Positions 16,455 through 25,604 of a DNA stretch of 64,000 nt are shown here, one piece after another. The notes beneath the pieces are model-generated. The model was given only the letters and a program-made list of their open reading frames with translations, made no database searches and was not told the DNA's origin. The position numbers and the translations under genes were made by a program. Every line of letters begins with the position of its first letter. The stretch's first letter is position 1. The DNA is taken from contig NZ_OY829290.1 in assembly GCF_963691685.1 (NCBI RefSeq), forward strand, positions 2,790,001 to 2,854,000. Direction: 5' to 3'. This stretch comes from Thalassovita sp. (lineage in GTDB: Bacteria > Pseudomonadota > Alphaproteobacteria > Rhodobacterales > Rhodobacteraceae).

Positions 16455-17945
16455 ATGAACGAAATCGCTCCGATCAACAGCGCTGCGCCAAAAGAAGAGG
16501 CGGAAGCGACTGATCCAATGCCGCATTCGATCGAAGCCGAGCAGCAATTGCTTGGCGCGATCCTGACCAACAATGATGTCTATGACAAAATTGCTTCGGT
16601 CATTAATGCGCAGCATTTTTATGAGCCTGTCCATCAGCGCATCTACGAGGTGGCCGCCGCCCGCATCGCCAAAAACCAATTGGCAACGCCGGTGACGCTG
16701 AAAGCGTTCCTTGAGGAAGACGAGGGCCTCAAGGCGCTTGGGGGACCAGCCTATCTGGTCCGGCTGGCGGGGGCGTCCATCTCGGCCTTTGCGGTGCGTG
16801 ACTACGCGCAGATGATCTATGATCTGGCCATCCGCCGCGAGCTGATCCGCCTTGGCGGTGACATCTCGGAAAAGGCGCGCCGGGTCGATGTGGCCTCCGA
16901 GCCGAAAGAGCAGATCGTTGACGCCGAGCAGAAGCTTTATCAGCTGTCCGAGCAGGGCCAGACCGAGTCGGGGTTCAAATCCTTCCTCAAAGCCGTCACT
17001 GAAGCGGTAAATGTCACCAACGAAGCTTATCAGCGCGGCGGTGGCATGGCGGGGATCTCCACCGGTCTGGTCGATCTCGACAAACAGCTTGGTGGTTTGC
17101 ACCCCTCGGACCTTTTGATCCTGGCGGGGCGTCCCTCGATGGGGAAAACCTCGCTGGCGACCAACATCGCCTTTAATGTCGCCAAGGCCTACAAGCGCGG
17201 TCTGAAACAGGATGGCACCGAAGGCGCGGTGGACGGCGGTGTTGTCGGCTTCTTCTCGCTCGAAATGAGCGCCGAACAGCTGGCCGGTCGTGTTCTGGCC
17301 GAAGCCTCGGAGATTTCCAGCCACAAGATCCGCCAGGGTGACATGACCGAGGAAGAGTTCCGCCGGTTTGTGCAGGCCGCGAAGGATCTTGAGGCCTGTC
17401 CGCTGTTCATCGATGACACGCCGGCGATCCCGATCAGCCAGCTGGCCGCCCGGGCACGGCGGCTGAAGCGGACCCATGGTCTGGACCTTCTGGTGATCGA
17501 CTACCTGCAGCTCTGCCGCGGTATGTCAGACAACCGTGTAAACGAAATTGCCGAGATTTCGATGGGCATGAAGGCTATCGCCAAGGAACTGAACATCCCG
17601 GTGATCGCGCTGTCCCAGCTGTCGCGTAACGTCGAAAGCCGCGACGATAAACGTCCGCAGCTGTCGGACCTGCGGGAATCCGGTTCGATCGAACAGGATG
17701 CGGATGTGGTGATGTTCGTGTTCCGTGAGGAATACTATAAAGAACGTGAAAAACCCGGCGATCACGAACTTGAAAAGATGGAAGAGTGGAAAGAGGCGAT
17801 GGAACGCCTGCACGCCAAGGCCGAGGTCATCGTCGGCAAGCAGCGTCACGGTCCCATCGGCACCGTCGAGCTGTCGTTTGAGGCGCAGTTCACCCGCTTT
17901 GGCAACCTTGTCAAACAGTGGCAGCAGGACGACCAGGGCTATTAA
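16455..17945 (+). CDS. dnaB: Replicative DNA helicase DnaB
   Basis: A 496-aa hexameric helicase that unwinds DNA ahead of the replication fork. The N-terminal DnaB domain begins near MPHSIEAEQQLLGAI (about residue 22). The RecA-like domain has Walker A LAGRPSMGKTSLATN (about residues 222-236), GFFSLEMSAEQLAGR, Walker B DLLVIDYLQL, and the motif PVIALSQLSRNVESR. The C-terminal block VIVGKQRHGPIGTVEL is diagnostic. The length fits the family, and no intein is present. It lies in its own unit: a terminator stands upstream and a weak GC-rich hairpin follows. Confidence 0.97.
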   Translation: MNEIAPINSAAPKEEAEATDPMPHSIEAEQQLLGAILTNNDVYDKIASVINAQHFYEPVHQRIYEVAAARIAKNQLATPVTLKAFLEEDEGLKALGGPAYLVRLAGASISAFAVRDYAQMIYDLAIRRELIRLGGDISEKARRVDVASEPKEQIVDAEQKLYQLSEQGQTESGFKSFLKAVTEAVNVTNEAYQRGGGMAGISTGLVDLDKQLGGLHPSDLLILAGRPSMGKTSLATNIAFNVAKAYKRGLKQDGTEGAVDGGVVGFFSLEMSAEQLAGRVLAEASEISSHKIRQGDMTEEEFRRFVQAAKDLEACPLFIDDTPAIPISQLAARARRLKRTHGLDLLVIDYLQLCRGMSDNRVNEIAEISMGMKAIAKELNIPVIALSQLSRNVESRDDKRPQLSDLRESGSIEQDADVVMFVFREEYYKEREKPGDHELEKMEEWKEAMERLHAKAEVIVGKQRHGPIGTVELSFEAQFTRFGNLVKQWQQDDQGY

Positions 17946-17970
17946 GCCGCCCTTCCAATTGCCAAATCTT

Positions 17971-17994
17971 AAGGGGGCAACACCCGCCCCCTTT
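17971..17994 (+). terminator. Weak terminator after dnaB
   Basis: AAGGGGGC at 17971-17978 pairs with GCCCCCTT at 17986-17993 around a 7-base loop. Only a short TTT is present before the sequence returns to C, so termination may be partial. Confidence 0.5.
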
Positions 17995-18003
17995 CCACCC
18001 CCT

Positions 18004-18025
18004 TTTCAATGTTCTCCAAATACTC
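18004..18025. repeat. Diverged copy of a dispersed intergenic element
   Basis: TTTCAATGTTCTCCAAATACTC resembles the start of the two better copies at 30614-30648 and 56967-57001, sharing TTTCA, GTTC and AATACTC. It lies between dnaB and alr. Confidence 0.4.
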
Positions 18026-18118
18026 ATATTGCGCAGCCGCGCCTCAAGGCGCCACGTTTTGGCGGGGTGGTTGCGCTTTCATCTTGACCCGCCCCACGCG
18101 TCTGGCAAAACAGGCGCC

Positions 18119-19177
18119 ATGACTGTTTCTACTCTGACGATCGACCTCAATGCGCTGGTGGCCAACTGGCGGGCGCTTGATGCAAAATCCAACGCCTCGG
18201 TTGAAACCGCCGCGGTGATCAAAGCGGATGGCTATGGCCTCGGCTCTGGCCGCGTGGCCAAGGCCCTGTGTGCGGCAGGCTTGCGCCGGTTCTTCGTGGC
18301 CGCCGCCGAGGAGGCAATCCCGGTGCGTGAGGCGATTTGCGACGGGGCTGAGATCTGCGTGTTTTCCGGCCACGGCGCCGGGGATACCGATCTGATCCGC
18401 GATCTGGATCTGATCCCGATGCTGAACTCCGCCGCGCAACTGGACCGTCACCTCAGCGCCCTGCCCCATCGCGGCTACGGCGTGCAGCTCGACAGCGGCA
18501 TGAACCGTCTGGGGATGGAACCTGCGGAATGGGCCGCGCTGCGGTCCCGCGCCGAGGCCGGGGATCTGCGGCTGGTGATGTCCCATCTGGCCTGCGCCGA
18601 TGAGCCGGATCATCCGATGAATGCCCAGCAACTGGCCTGTTTCACCGAAATGACCGCCGGCGTCACCGTGCCACGGTCCCTATCGGCAACCGGCGGAACC
18701 CTGTTGGGGCCGGACTATCACTTCGATCTGGTGCGCCCCGGCGTGGGGCTTTATGGCGGGTTGCCGTTTGAAGATGCCGCGTCCGTTGTAACCGTGGCGC
18801 TGCCGGTGATCCAGACCCGCGATGTGGCGGTGGGCGAGGCCGTGGGCTACGGCAACGCCTGGGTGGCCGAACGGCCCAGCAAAATCGCCACCGTGGCGGC
18901 GGGCTACGCCGACGGTCTGCACCGTGTGATCGGCAACGGCCTGAACGGTGCAACGCTCAGTGTCTTTGCAAATGGCACCGCCTGCCCGGTGGTGGGTCGG
19001 GTGTCGATGGACCTGATCACCGTGGATGTCACCGATCTGGCCGAAGCCCCGGATCAGCTTGAGATCCTGAATGGTCAGCAGAAGGTTGACGATCTGGCGG
19101 ATATCGCTGGCACCATCGGCTATGAAATCCTGACCTCCATGGGGCGGCGTTATCAGCGCCAGTATATCGGCGGATGA
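18119..19177 (+). CDS. alr: Alanine racemase
   Basis: A 352-aa fold-type III PLP enzyme that converts L-alanine to D-alanine for peptidoglycan. The PLP lysine lies in VIKADGYGLG (about residues 31-40). YGVQLDSGMNRLGM lies in the barrel, and the catalytic-tyrosine region of the C-terminal domain is AVGYGNAW with GRVSMDLITVDVTD downstream. The start MTVSTLTIDLNALVANW matches family starts; the open frame runs much further upstream but encodes unconserved sequence. It overlaps the next gene by four bases (ATGA), which is unusual because the neighbour is a lipid transporter permease. Confidence 0.95.
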   Translation: MTVSTLTIDLNALVANWRALDAKSNASVETAAVIKADGYGLGSGRVAKALCAAGLRRFFVAAAEEAIPVREAICDGAEICVFSGHGAGDTDLIRDLDLIPMLNSAAQLDRHLSALPHRGYGVQLDSGMNRLGMEPAEWAALRSRAEAGDLRLVMSHLACADEPDHPMNAQQLACFTEMTAGVTVPRSLSATGGTLLGPDYHFDLVRPGVGLYGGLPFEDAASVVTVALPVIQTRDVAVGEAVGYGNAWVAERPSKIATVAAGYADGLHRVIGNGLNGATLSVFANGTACPVVGRVSMDLITVDVTDLAEAPDQLEILNGQQKVDDLADIAGTIGYEILTSMGRRYQRQYIGG

Positions 19178-19956
19178 GTGTTGTGCGGGTGATAGGCGGC
19201 CTTGGGGCGCAGGTGCTGGCGATGCTGGCCATGGTGGGGCGGTTGACGCTGTTTGCGGCGGAAACCATCAGCCACCTGCTGCGCCCGCCGTTCTACACCC
19301 GCGAATTTCTGACCGCATTGGTGCAGATCGGCTGGCTGAGCCTGCCGGTGGTCGGCATGACCACGCTATTTACCGGCGGCGCGCTGGCGCTGCAGATCTA
19401 CGCAGGCGGTGCGCGGTTCTCGGCTGAGGCGGTTGTGCCCTCGATTGTGGCCATCGGCATGGTGCGCGAGTTGGGGCCGGTGCTTGGTGGCCTGATGGTG
19501 GCGGCACGTGTCGCCAGTTCCATCGCGGCCGAGATTGCCACCATGAAGGTGACAGAACAGATCGACGCGCTGGTCACCCTGTCGACCAACCCGATGAAAT
19601 ACCTCACCCTGCCCCGCGTTCTGGCCGCCACTCTGGCGGTGCCCTGTCTGGTGGCCGTGGGAGATGTCATCGGCATCATGGGGGGCTATCTGGTGGGCGT
19701 CAGCCGGTTGGATTTCAACGCCGCCGCCTATCTAAAAAACACCGTCGACTTCCTTGAGGTTTTTGACGTGACCTCAGGCCTGATCAAAGGCGCGGTCTTT
19801 GGCTTCATCGTTGCCACGGTGGGCTGCTTTTACGGCATGAACTCCGGCCGCGGGGCGCAGGGCGTTGGCGCGGCGACCAAATCGGCGGTTGTCGCGGCCT
19901 CGGTCCTGATCTTTGCTGCCAACTACATCCTTACAGAGCTGTTCTTTTCCGCATGA
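19174..19956 (+). CDS. mlaE: MlaE-type ABC transporter permease
   Basis: A 260-aa membrane protein with an amphipathic N-terminus and about five or six hydrophobic segments. The MlaE family signature is seen in VVGMTTLFTGGALALQIY and VRELGPVLGGLMVAARVAS (about residues 88-106), followed by IAAEIATMKVTEQIDAL. MlaE permeases move phospholipids between the inner and outer membranes to keep outer-membrane lipid asymmetry. It overlaps alr upstream and the ATPase gene downstream by four bases each. An MlaD-type substrate-binding protein is not seen within the window. Confidence 0.9.
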   Translation: MSVVRVIGGLGAQVLAMLAMVGRLTLFAAETISHLLRPPFYTREFLTALVQIGWLSLPVVGMTTLFTGGALALQIYAGGARFSAEAVVPSIVAIGMVRELGPVLGGLMVAARVASSIAAEIATMKVTEQIDALVTLSTNPMKYLTLPRVLAATLAVPCLVAVGDVIGIMGGYLVGVSRLDFNAAAYLKNTVDFLEVFDVTSGLIKGAVFGFIVATVGCFYGMNSGRGAQGVGAATKSAVVAASVLIFAANYILTELFFSA

Positions 19957-20699
19957 TTGAGCTGACAGATGTCCATAAGGCCTTTGGCCCCAAGAAAGTG
20001 CTGCAGGGGGTCAACCTGACCATCCCCAAGGGCACATCGATGGTGATCATCGGCGGTTCGGGCACCGGCAAATCGGTGCTGTTGAAATCGGTGTTGGGTC
20101 TGGTGACCCCGGACAGCGGGTCGATCACTCTGGATGGACAGGACGTCGGCACCGGGGATCGCGATGCCTTCCTGGCGCGTTTTGGCATGTTGTTTCAGGG
20201 CGCCGCGCTGTTTGACAGCCTGCCGGTCTGGCAGAACGTGGCCTTCCGCCTGATGCGGGGCAGCCTGAAACGCCCCAAGGCCGAGGCACGCGACATCGCG
20301 ATTGAGAAACTGCGCCGGGTCGGGTTGAAGCCGGATGTGGCGGATCTGTTCCCGTCGGAACTGTCAGGCGGCATGCAAAAACGGGTCGGGTTGGCCCGCG
20401 CCATTGCCGCCGAGCCTGAGATCATCTTCTTTGATGAGCCGACCACCGGTCTGGACCCGATCATGTCTGGCGTCATCAACGATCTGATCCGTGAGATTGT
20501 GGTGGAAATGGGCGCAACCGCGATGACCATCACCCACGATATGACCTCAGTCCGGGCGATTGCCGATAATGTGGCGATGCTCCACGATGGCGTCATCCAA
20601 TGGACGGGCCCGGTGGCGCAGATGGATGCCTCAGGCGATCCCTATCTGGATCAGTTTATTCACGGCCGCGCCGATGGCCCGATTGAGGCTGTGCGCTAG
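19953..20699 (+). CDS. mlaF: MlaF-type ABC transporter ATPase
   Basis: A 248-aa ABC ATPase that pairs with the upstream permease. Walker A is GGSGTGKSVLLK (about residues 34-45), the signature is LSGGMQKRVGLARAIA (about residues 132-147), Walker B is IIFFDEPTTGLDPIM, and the H-loop is ITHDM. The signature form LSGGMQKR and the TTGLDP sequence are typical of MlaF. The inferred role is energising phospholipid transport across the envelope. RBS and spacing are set by the four-base overlap with mlaE. Confidence 0.9.
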   Translation: MIELTDVHKAFGPKKVLQGVNLTIPKGTSMVIIGGSGTGKSVLLKSVLGLVTPDSGSITLDGQDVGTGDRDAFLARFGMLFQGAALFDSLPVWQNVAFRLMRGSLKRPKAEARDIAIEKLRRVGLKPDVADLFPSELSGGMQKRVGLARAIAAEPEIIFFDEPTTGLDPIMSGVINDLIREIVVEMGATAMTITHDMTSVRAIADNVAMLHDGVIQWTGPVAQMDASGDPYLDQFIHGRADGPIEAVR

Positions 20700-20732
20700 G
20701 CCCTGAGGCTTGGCAACAAGGGAGGGGACAAC

Positions 20733-21119
20733 ATGTCTGATACACCGCTGATTGCCACCTACCTGCCGGATCTGTCGCCGCTGGTTCTGACGCTGCTGCG
20801 CCTCTGCGTTCTGTCCCTGCCCGTTTTGGTCGCTATCGCCGCCCTGATGCGCCTGCGCAGCCCGCACCCGCCGCGCGCCGCGTGGTCCTGTGTGGTGGCG
20901 GCGGTGCTGCTGTTCCTGTTCTGGCTGATGCCGCCCGCCTGGCTGCAACAGCTGCAGATGCGCCAGTTCCGCGATTTTGCTGCGATTGGCATCTATGGCT
21001 GGCTGCTGTTTGACTGGTTCCGCCTGGGGCGCGAGGATGGCTGGGGCCGCGCCGATCTGCCGGCGCTTGGCGCGATGACGGCGATGATTGCCCTGACCGG
21101 CTGGGGCATCTTGGGCTGA
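20733..21119 (+). CDS. Small hypothetical membrane protein
   Basis: A 128-aa protein with about four hydrophobic segments: LVLTLLRLCVLSLPVLVAIAA, AAWSCVVAAVLLFLFWL, a shorter one near IGIYGWLLF, and LGAMTAMIALTGWGIL at the end. GGGAGGGG lies at ideal distance from the ATG, 33 bp after mlaF. No family is recognised. Its position between mlaF and a PqiA-like gene suggests an envelope role. Confidence 0.7.
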   Translation: MSDTPLIATYLPDLSPLVLTLLRLCVLSLPVLVAIAALMRLRSPHPPRAAWSCVVAAVLLFLFWLMPPAWLQQLQMRQFRDFAAIGIYGWLLFDWFRLGREDGWGRADLPALGAMTAMIALTGWGILG

Positions 21120-21161
21120 CCCCTTGCAGCGGGTGGCGCTGCTGCTTACCTCTCAGCCACA

Positions 21162-21195
21162 CCGATAACCCGCAGGCAACACGCCGATAACCCGC
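21162..21195 (+). repeat. 12-bp direct repeat upstream of the PqiA-like gene
   Basis: CCGATAACCCGC occurs at 21162-21173 and again, identical, at 21184-21195, a 22-bp period equal to about two helical turns. It lies 26-59 bases before the PqiA-like start and could be an operator. Confidence 0.5.
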
Positions 21196-21220
21196 TGGTG
21201 ACATAGGGAGACCGCGCAAA

Positions 21221-21703
21221 ATGGCCCGTATTCTCAACCTCTTGCTGCTGGTGCTGTTTCCGGTCGCCTGGTTTGCCCCGCTGCTGCGCGCAGGGCTGTT
21301 GCCGCTGTTTGGCCTGAGTGAGATCAGCGTGATTTCCGGCCTGCAGAGCCTTTGGGGCAGTGATGTGTTTCTGGCGCTTCTGGTGACCTTCTTTGCGCTA
21401 TTTGCACCCTATGTGAAAACCTTAGGACTGGCGCTGGTGCAGTTTCACCTGCTGGACCGCCGGGCCCTACCGGTGCTGACCGTCCTGGGCAAGCTGGCGA
21501 TGGCAGATATCTTCCTGATCGCGCTTTATATTGTGCTGGCCAAGGGCATTGGCCTTGGCACGGTTGAGGTGGCTTGGGGCCTGTACCTGTTTACCGGCTG
21601 TATTCTGGCCTCCCTCGGCCTGTCCTTGGCCGAAAAACGCCAGCGCCTCAGCGGCAAGAAAAACGGGGACGATGCAGCATCGCCCCCGCTCTCCGTCTCA
21701 TAA
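21221..21703 (+). CDS. Paraquat-inducible protein A-like membrane protein
   Basis: A 160-aa protein with four predicted membrane segments. LPLFGLSEISVISGLQSLW and the later ALPVLTVLGKLAMADIFLIA with the KLAMADIF block match single-domain PqiA family members. PqiA proteins act with MCE-domain lipid-transport systems in the inner membrane. Placement after mlaE-mlaF fits a shared role in envelope lipid traffic. AGGGAG precedes the ATG. A small Lys/Gln/Ser tail closes the protein. Its 3' end converges with the autotransporter-like gene at a shared hairpin. Confidence 0.8.
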   Translation: MARILNLLLLVLFPVAWFAPLLRAGLLPLFGLSEISVISGLQSLWGSDVFLALLVTFFALFAPYVKTLGLALVQFHLLDRRALPVLTVLGKLAMADIFLIALYIVLAKGIGLGTVEVAWGLYLFTGCILASLGLSLAEKRQRLSGKKNGDDAASPPLSVS

Positions 21704-21726
21704 AGTTCTGCGCATCAGAACTTTTT
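21702..21726. terminator. Shared terminator between PqiA-like and autotransporter-like genes
   Basis: AAAGTTCTG at 21702-21710 pairs with CAGAACTTT at 21716-21724 around CGCAT, and TT follows. It overlaps the stop codons of both converging genes. Confidence 0.65.
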
Positions 21727-23223
21727 ACCGATCTCCAGCCAGGCGCTTTGCTCTGAGAAGTCCTGACCAAGGCCGCCGAGGGACAGCCCCAGATCGATTG
21801 AGAAGCCGTTGGCCAGTTCCGTCTGGAACCCCAGCGAGGCCGTGCCGGCCCAGCCGTTCTGGTCATATTCGCCCGAGCTGAGCGCGATCGGCGCATTGGT
21901 GTCGGTGTAGTCCCCGCTCAGCCCCAGGGTCAGTGAGCCTGCGCTCAGCGCCTGACGCCATTCCGCCCCGACGGAGGCACGGGTGAAATCAACGCTTTCG
22001 CCCACGCCGCTGCCTGCCAGCGAACCAGAGGTGCTGGCCAGCTCCACGCGGCCTTTGCTAAGGCCCAGGGTGGGGGTCAGTGTGCGCCCTTTTCCCAGAT
22101 CGATGTCGCGCTTCACCTCAGCACTGAAGGCGCGCAGATCGCCCTCCGCCGCGGCGGTACCGCCGGAGTGGGTGATCTCATCATAGTCGATCTTGCCCAG
22201 GCTCAACGATGCGGTGCCGTGCCAGTCGCCACTGCGCCACCCCAGATAAGGCTGCACCATCGTCTGCTGACCGGTGTAGCTGAAATCAGGCGAGGACGCA
22301 TCGAGGTTGGCGCGCCCAACCGACAGACCTGCCAGCAGGTTGTCGTTCAGTTCAACATCCACACCCAGCTGCAACAGCGGGCTGGAGAAGCTGCGATCGT
22401 CATCCTCCGAGCGGAAGCCCGAAACGCGCATCCACACATAGGTGTCACCCATCATGGTGCCGGTGCCAGCATCGCGGCCCTGCGTGGACATGAAGACGGT
22501 GTTGTCCCGACTGGCAAAGCTGCCCGCGACCGCATCGCGCACATTGGTTCGGGTGATCAGGATCGTGCCCAGACCCGTCTGCACCATGATCGAACCGTTT
22601 TCATCCAGCTGCTGCTGCGCTGTTGGTCCGGCAAGCAGATGTTCGACGATCAGGTTGTAGAACTCCAGCTGATATTCAAAAGAGGTGGTCCCAACCCATT
22701 GTTCGGAAGAGGCAAAGGCGATGTAGGCGCTATCTGTTTCGCTCTCGAATCTGAGCTTGAAACCATCTCCTTCGGAAACCCTGCTAACGTAAAAATTCCT
22801 GGTTCCGCGCAGGGCGCCATCATACCGCTCGTAACTTTCGGACGCGATAGAGTAGAACGCCTGATCGCTGTCACTTAAGGGCACACCAGTGTGTTTCACA
22901 CTGACAACGCGCACATGAGGCTGCGTGAAAACTGGTACCGGTTCATCCAGCACAACGGCAGCTTTCTCCCCACCGGCGGGTGCGAAACCAACGGGCTTAA
23001 GCGGTGGAAGGGATATGGGTTTGACCAAGAACTCGGTAAACCCGGCAGAGATTTCTCGATTGTTGTCGACGTAGTAGACCCAGCCATCATCCGGGCTGTT
23101 GGTGCCTGAAATGGTGGCCGTATAGGTCAATTTGCCCAAAGACTGCGCATAGGCAGCCGGGGCAGCGCAGCACAGCAGCGCCAGTGTTGCGGCAGTCAAC
23201 CGCGAAGGTAAAATTGAATTCAT
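21715..23223 (-). CDS. Autotransporter-type outer-membrane beta-barrel protein
   Basis: A 502-aa secreted protein. Residues 1-27 are a Sec signal ending AAPAAYAQ. Residues ~28-255 form an unrecognised N-terminal region, and residues ~260-502 show alternating amphipathic strands (TYVWMRVSGF, HGTASLSLGKIDYD, AGSLTLGLSGDY) ending in IGKKF. The C-terminal Phe is the BAM recognition signal, and the barrel matches autotransporter beta domains. The N-terminal region is visibly less GC-rich than the barrel part. The protein is surface-exposed; binding partners are unknown. It is divergent from radA across a 262-bp gap in which no clear promoter was identified. Confidence 0.8.
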   Translation of the reverse strand: MNSILPSRLTAATLALLCCAAPAAYAQSLGKLTYTATISGTNSPDDGWVYYVDNNREISAGFTEFLVKPISLPPLKPVGFAPAGGEKAAVVLDEPVPVFTQPHVRVVSVKHTGVPLSDSDQAFYSIASESYERYDGALRGTRNFYVSRVSEGDGFKLRFESETDSAYIAFASSEQWVGTTSFEYQLEFYNLIVEHLLAGPTAQQQLDENGSIMVQTGLGTILITRTNVRDAVAGSFASRDNTVFMSTQGRDAGTGTMMGDTYVWMRVSGFRSEDDDRSFSSPLLQLGVDVELNDNLLAGLSVGRANLDASSPDFSYTGQQTMVQPYLGWRSGDWHGTASLSLGKIDYDEITHSGGTAAAEGDLRAFSAEVKRDIDLGKGRTLTPTLGLSKGRVELASTSGSLAGSGVGESVDFTRASVGAEWRQALSAGSLTLGLSGDYTDTNAPIALSSGEYDQNGWAGTASLGFQTELANGFSIDLGLSLGGLGQDFSEQSAWLEIGKKF

Positions 23224-23485
23224 TGCATGTCCCCTACAATTCGCCGGGCAACGCTGCTCAAAATGTCTCGGTAAAAAATCAGCACTGATAGGCTACGCGG
23301 GCGCGTCACCGGCGCGGCTATTAAGCCCCGCGGACCGCTTATTTCCCTAGGAATTCTTCGGCATCAGCGGCATTTTATTAAACCTTGTCTCATCGCTACC
23401 TCACCCGAACGGGTGATCCCGCCACAGGAAACGCCAGACAAAATCGCAGTTTGACCCTTGCGCGTGGCTGTTGCATCAACAGCCC

Positions 23486-24853
23486 ATGGCCAAACAAAAC
23501 AAAACCTTCAGCTGTTCCGCCTGTGGCAGCTCTTTCACCAAATGGTCCGGCCGCTGCGACGGCTGCGGCGAATGGAATACCATCGTTGAGGACACGCCGC
23601 TGTCGGCCGGTCCCGCGTCCAAATCGCTGGGCGGCAAACGCGGCGCCGCGCTGGAACTGACCGACCTGTCGACCGAAGAAGCCCCGCCACCGCGCACCCA
23701 AAGCGGGCTGGATGAGTTGGACCGCGTCTTGGGCGGTGGCCTGGTGCCGGCCAGTGCCATTCTGGTCGGCGGCGATCCCGGCATCGGTAAATCCACCCTG
23801 CTGCTGCAGGCGGCAGCGCGGTTTGCCCAGGCGGGTTTGAAAACCATCTATGTCAGCGGCGAAGAGGCCTCGGCGCAGGTGCGGATGCGGGCCCAGCGGC
23901 TGGGCCTGTCGGATGCGCCGGTGAAACTGGCTGCAGAAACCAACCTGCGCGATATTCTGACCACGCTGGAGGCCGAGATGCCACAGCTGGCGATCATCGA
24001 CTCGATCCAGACCATGTGGGCCGACAATGTCGACAGCGCGCCGGGATCGGTCAGCCAGGTGCGCGCCGCCGCCCATGAGTTGACGACCTTTGCCAAACGC
24101 AAAGGCATTTCCATCGTGATGGTCGGCCACGTCACCAAAGAGGGTCAGATCGCTGGCCCCCGTGTGGTCGAACATATGGTCGACACCGTGCTCTATTTCG
24201 AAGGGGAGCGCGGCCATCAGTTCCGCATCCTGCGTGCGGTGAAAAACCGTTTTGGCCCCGCGGATGAGATCGGCGTTTTTGAAATGACCGGTGGCGGCTT
24301 GTCTGAGGTGTTGAACCCCTCCGCACTGTTCCTCTCTGAACGGGGGGAGCCCTCGCCCGGATCGGTGGTCTTTTCCGGCATCGAAGGCACCCGGCCGGTT
24401 TTGGTCGAATTTCAGGCCCTGATCGCACCCTCTCCCCACGCGCAGGCGCGCCGGTCAGTGGTGGGCTGGGATGCCTCACGTCTGGCGATGATCCTGGCCG
24501 TGCTGGAGGCCCGCTGCGGCATCCCCTTTGCCGGATTGGACGTCTATCTGAACGTGGCAGGAGGTCTGAAAGTCAAGGAACCCGCCGCAGACCTGGCCGT
24601 TGCGGCGGCGCTGCTGTCGGCCCGCGAAGACGCAGCATTGCCCGCAGATACGGTGGTTTTCGGTGAAATCTCGCTCTCCGGGGCGCTCAGACCGGTGGGT
24701 CAGGGCGAAAACAGGTTGAAAGAAGCGCAAAAACTTGGTTTCACCTCAGCCATCGTTCCGTCTGGCGGCAAGATCACCGGGGGCGATGGGTTGAGCCTGC
24801 GCTCATATGCAGACCTGACCGCATTTGTGGGTGATATATTCGGCGCTGGCTGA
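23486..24853 (+). CDS. radA: DNA repair protein RadA
   Basis: A 455-aa protein with the full RadA layout. The N-terminal zinc finger is CSACGSS then CDGCGEW (residues 9-29). Walker A GGDPGIGKSTLLL is at about residues 93-105, Walker B is LAIIDSIQTM, and the RadA-specific KNRFGP motif lies near residue 250. The C-terminal Lon-like domain carries LDVYLNVAGGLKVKEPAADL. RadA acts as a hexameric helicase-like ATPase that extends branch migration in homologous recombination. The start MAKQNKTFSC is chosen because the zinc finger follows at the usual distance; an in-frame ATG lies five codons earlier. Confidence 0.96.
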   Translation: MAKQNKTFSCSACGSSFTKWSGRCDGCGEWNTIVEDTPLSAGPASKSLGGKRGAALELTDLSTEEAPPPRTQSGLDELDRVLGGGLVPASAILVGGDPGIGKSTLLLQAAARFAQAGLKTIYVSGEEASAQVRMRAQRLGLSDAPVKLAAETNLRDILTTLEAEMPQLAIIDSIQTMWADNVDSAPGSVSQVRAAAHELTTFAKRKGISIVMVGHVTKEGQIAGPRVVEHMVDTVLYFEGERGHQFRILRAVKNRFGPADEIGVFEMTGGGLSEVLNPSALFLSERGEPSPGSVVFSGIEGTRPVLVEFQALIAPSPHAQARRSVVGWDASRLAMILAVLEARCGIPFAGLDVYLNVAGGLKVKEPAADLAVAAALLSAREDAALPADTVVFGEISLSGALRPVGQGENRLKEAQKLGFTSAIVPSGGKITGGDGLSLRSYADLTAFVGDIFGAG

Positions 24854-24888
24854 GGCGTCACATAGGGAACAGGGATAAGAAACGGACC

Positions 24889-25443
24889 ATGGACGGTTTC
24901 ACCATCATCGACGGCGTTGTCGCGCTGGTCATCATTTTGTCGGCCCTTTTGGCCTATTCGCGTGGCTTAGTCCGCGAGTCGCTGGCGATCGCTGGCTGGA
25001 TTCTGGCCGCTGTGCTGGCCTTTATGTTCGCCCCGAAAGTGCAACCGCTGGTCAAAGAGATCCCCGTTGTGGGTGATTTCATCGCCGACAGCTGCGAACT
25101 GTCGATGCTGTCAGCCGCCTTTGTGGTCGCCGCACTGGTGCTGGTGGTGGCGTCTCTCTTTACGCCGCTGTTCTCATCGCTGGTGCAGCGGTCGATCCTG
25201 GGCGGGTTGGATCAGGGTCTGGGCTTCCTCTTCGGGGTGTTGCGCGGCGTGCTCTTGGTGGCGATCACCTTCTTCGTCTACGAAACCGTTGCGGTGGGTC
25301 AGGACGTTGCCATGGTGGACAACAGCCGCTCGGCCAAGGTCTTTGCCTCAATGACCGGCAAGATCGAAGACCGCGACCCCAGCGCGTCGCTGGGCTGGAT
25401 CACCTCAAAATACGAAGATCTGGTCAGCAGCTGCGAGCTGTAA
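24889..25443 (+). CDS. CvpA-family membrane protein
   Basis: A 184-aa protein with four hydrophobic segments. The opening FTIIDGVVALVIILSALLAY, then SRGLVRESLAIAGWILAAV and the block LGGLDQGLGFLFGVLRGVLL, are typical of CvpA, named for colicin V production and found next to purF in many proteobacteria. Here purF lies about 3 kb downstream, so the linkage is loose. The molecular role is an inner-membrane one that remains undefined. It follows radA after 35 bp and ends at a strong terminator. Confidence 0.88.
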   Translation: MDGFTIIDGVVALVIILSALLAYSRGLVRESLAIAGWILAAVLAFMFAPKVQPLVKEIPVVGDFIADSCELSMLSAAFVVAALVLVVASLFTPLFSSLVQRSILGGLDQGLGFLFGVLRGVLLVAITFFVYETVAVGQDVAMVDNSRSAKVFASMTGKIEDRDPSASLGWITSKYEDLVSSCEL

Positions 25444-25466
25444 TCGCGGCCACCCGCAAGTTTCCA

Positions 25467-25494
25467 AACGGCGCCCAACGAGGCGCCGTTTTTT
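25467..25494 (+). terminator. Terminator after the CvpA gene
   Basis: AACGGCGCC at 25467-25475 pairs with GGCGCCGTT at 25482-25490 around CAACGA, followed by TTTT. It lies 23 bases after the stop codon. Confidence 0.85.
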
Positions 25495-25604
25495 GTTGGA
25501 TCAAGCTTTTTGAGGGAGGGTTTGGCAAAATAGAAAACCGCGCTAAGGTAGCAGCATTATCACCAAATTTTTTGCAACAATTTTCATTTAAGGAGCAATT
25601 TCAA

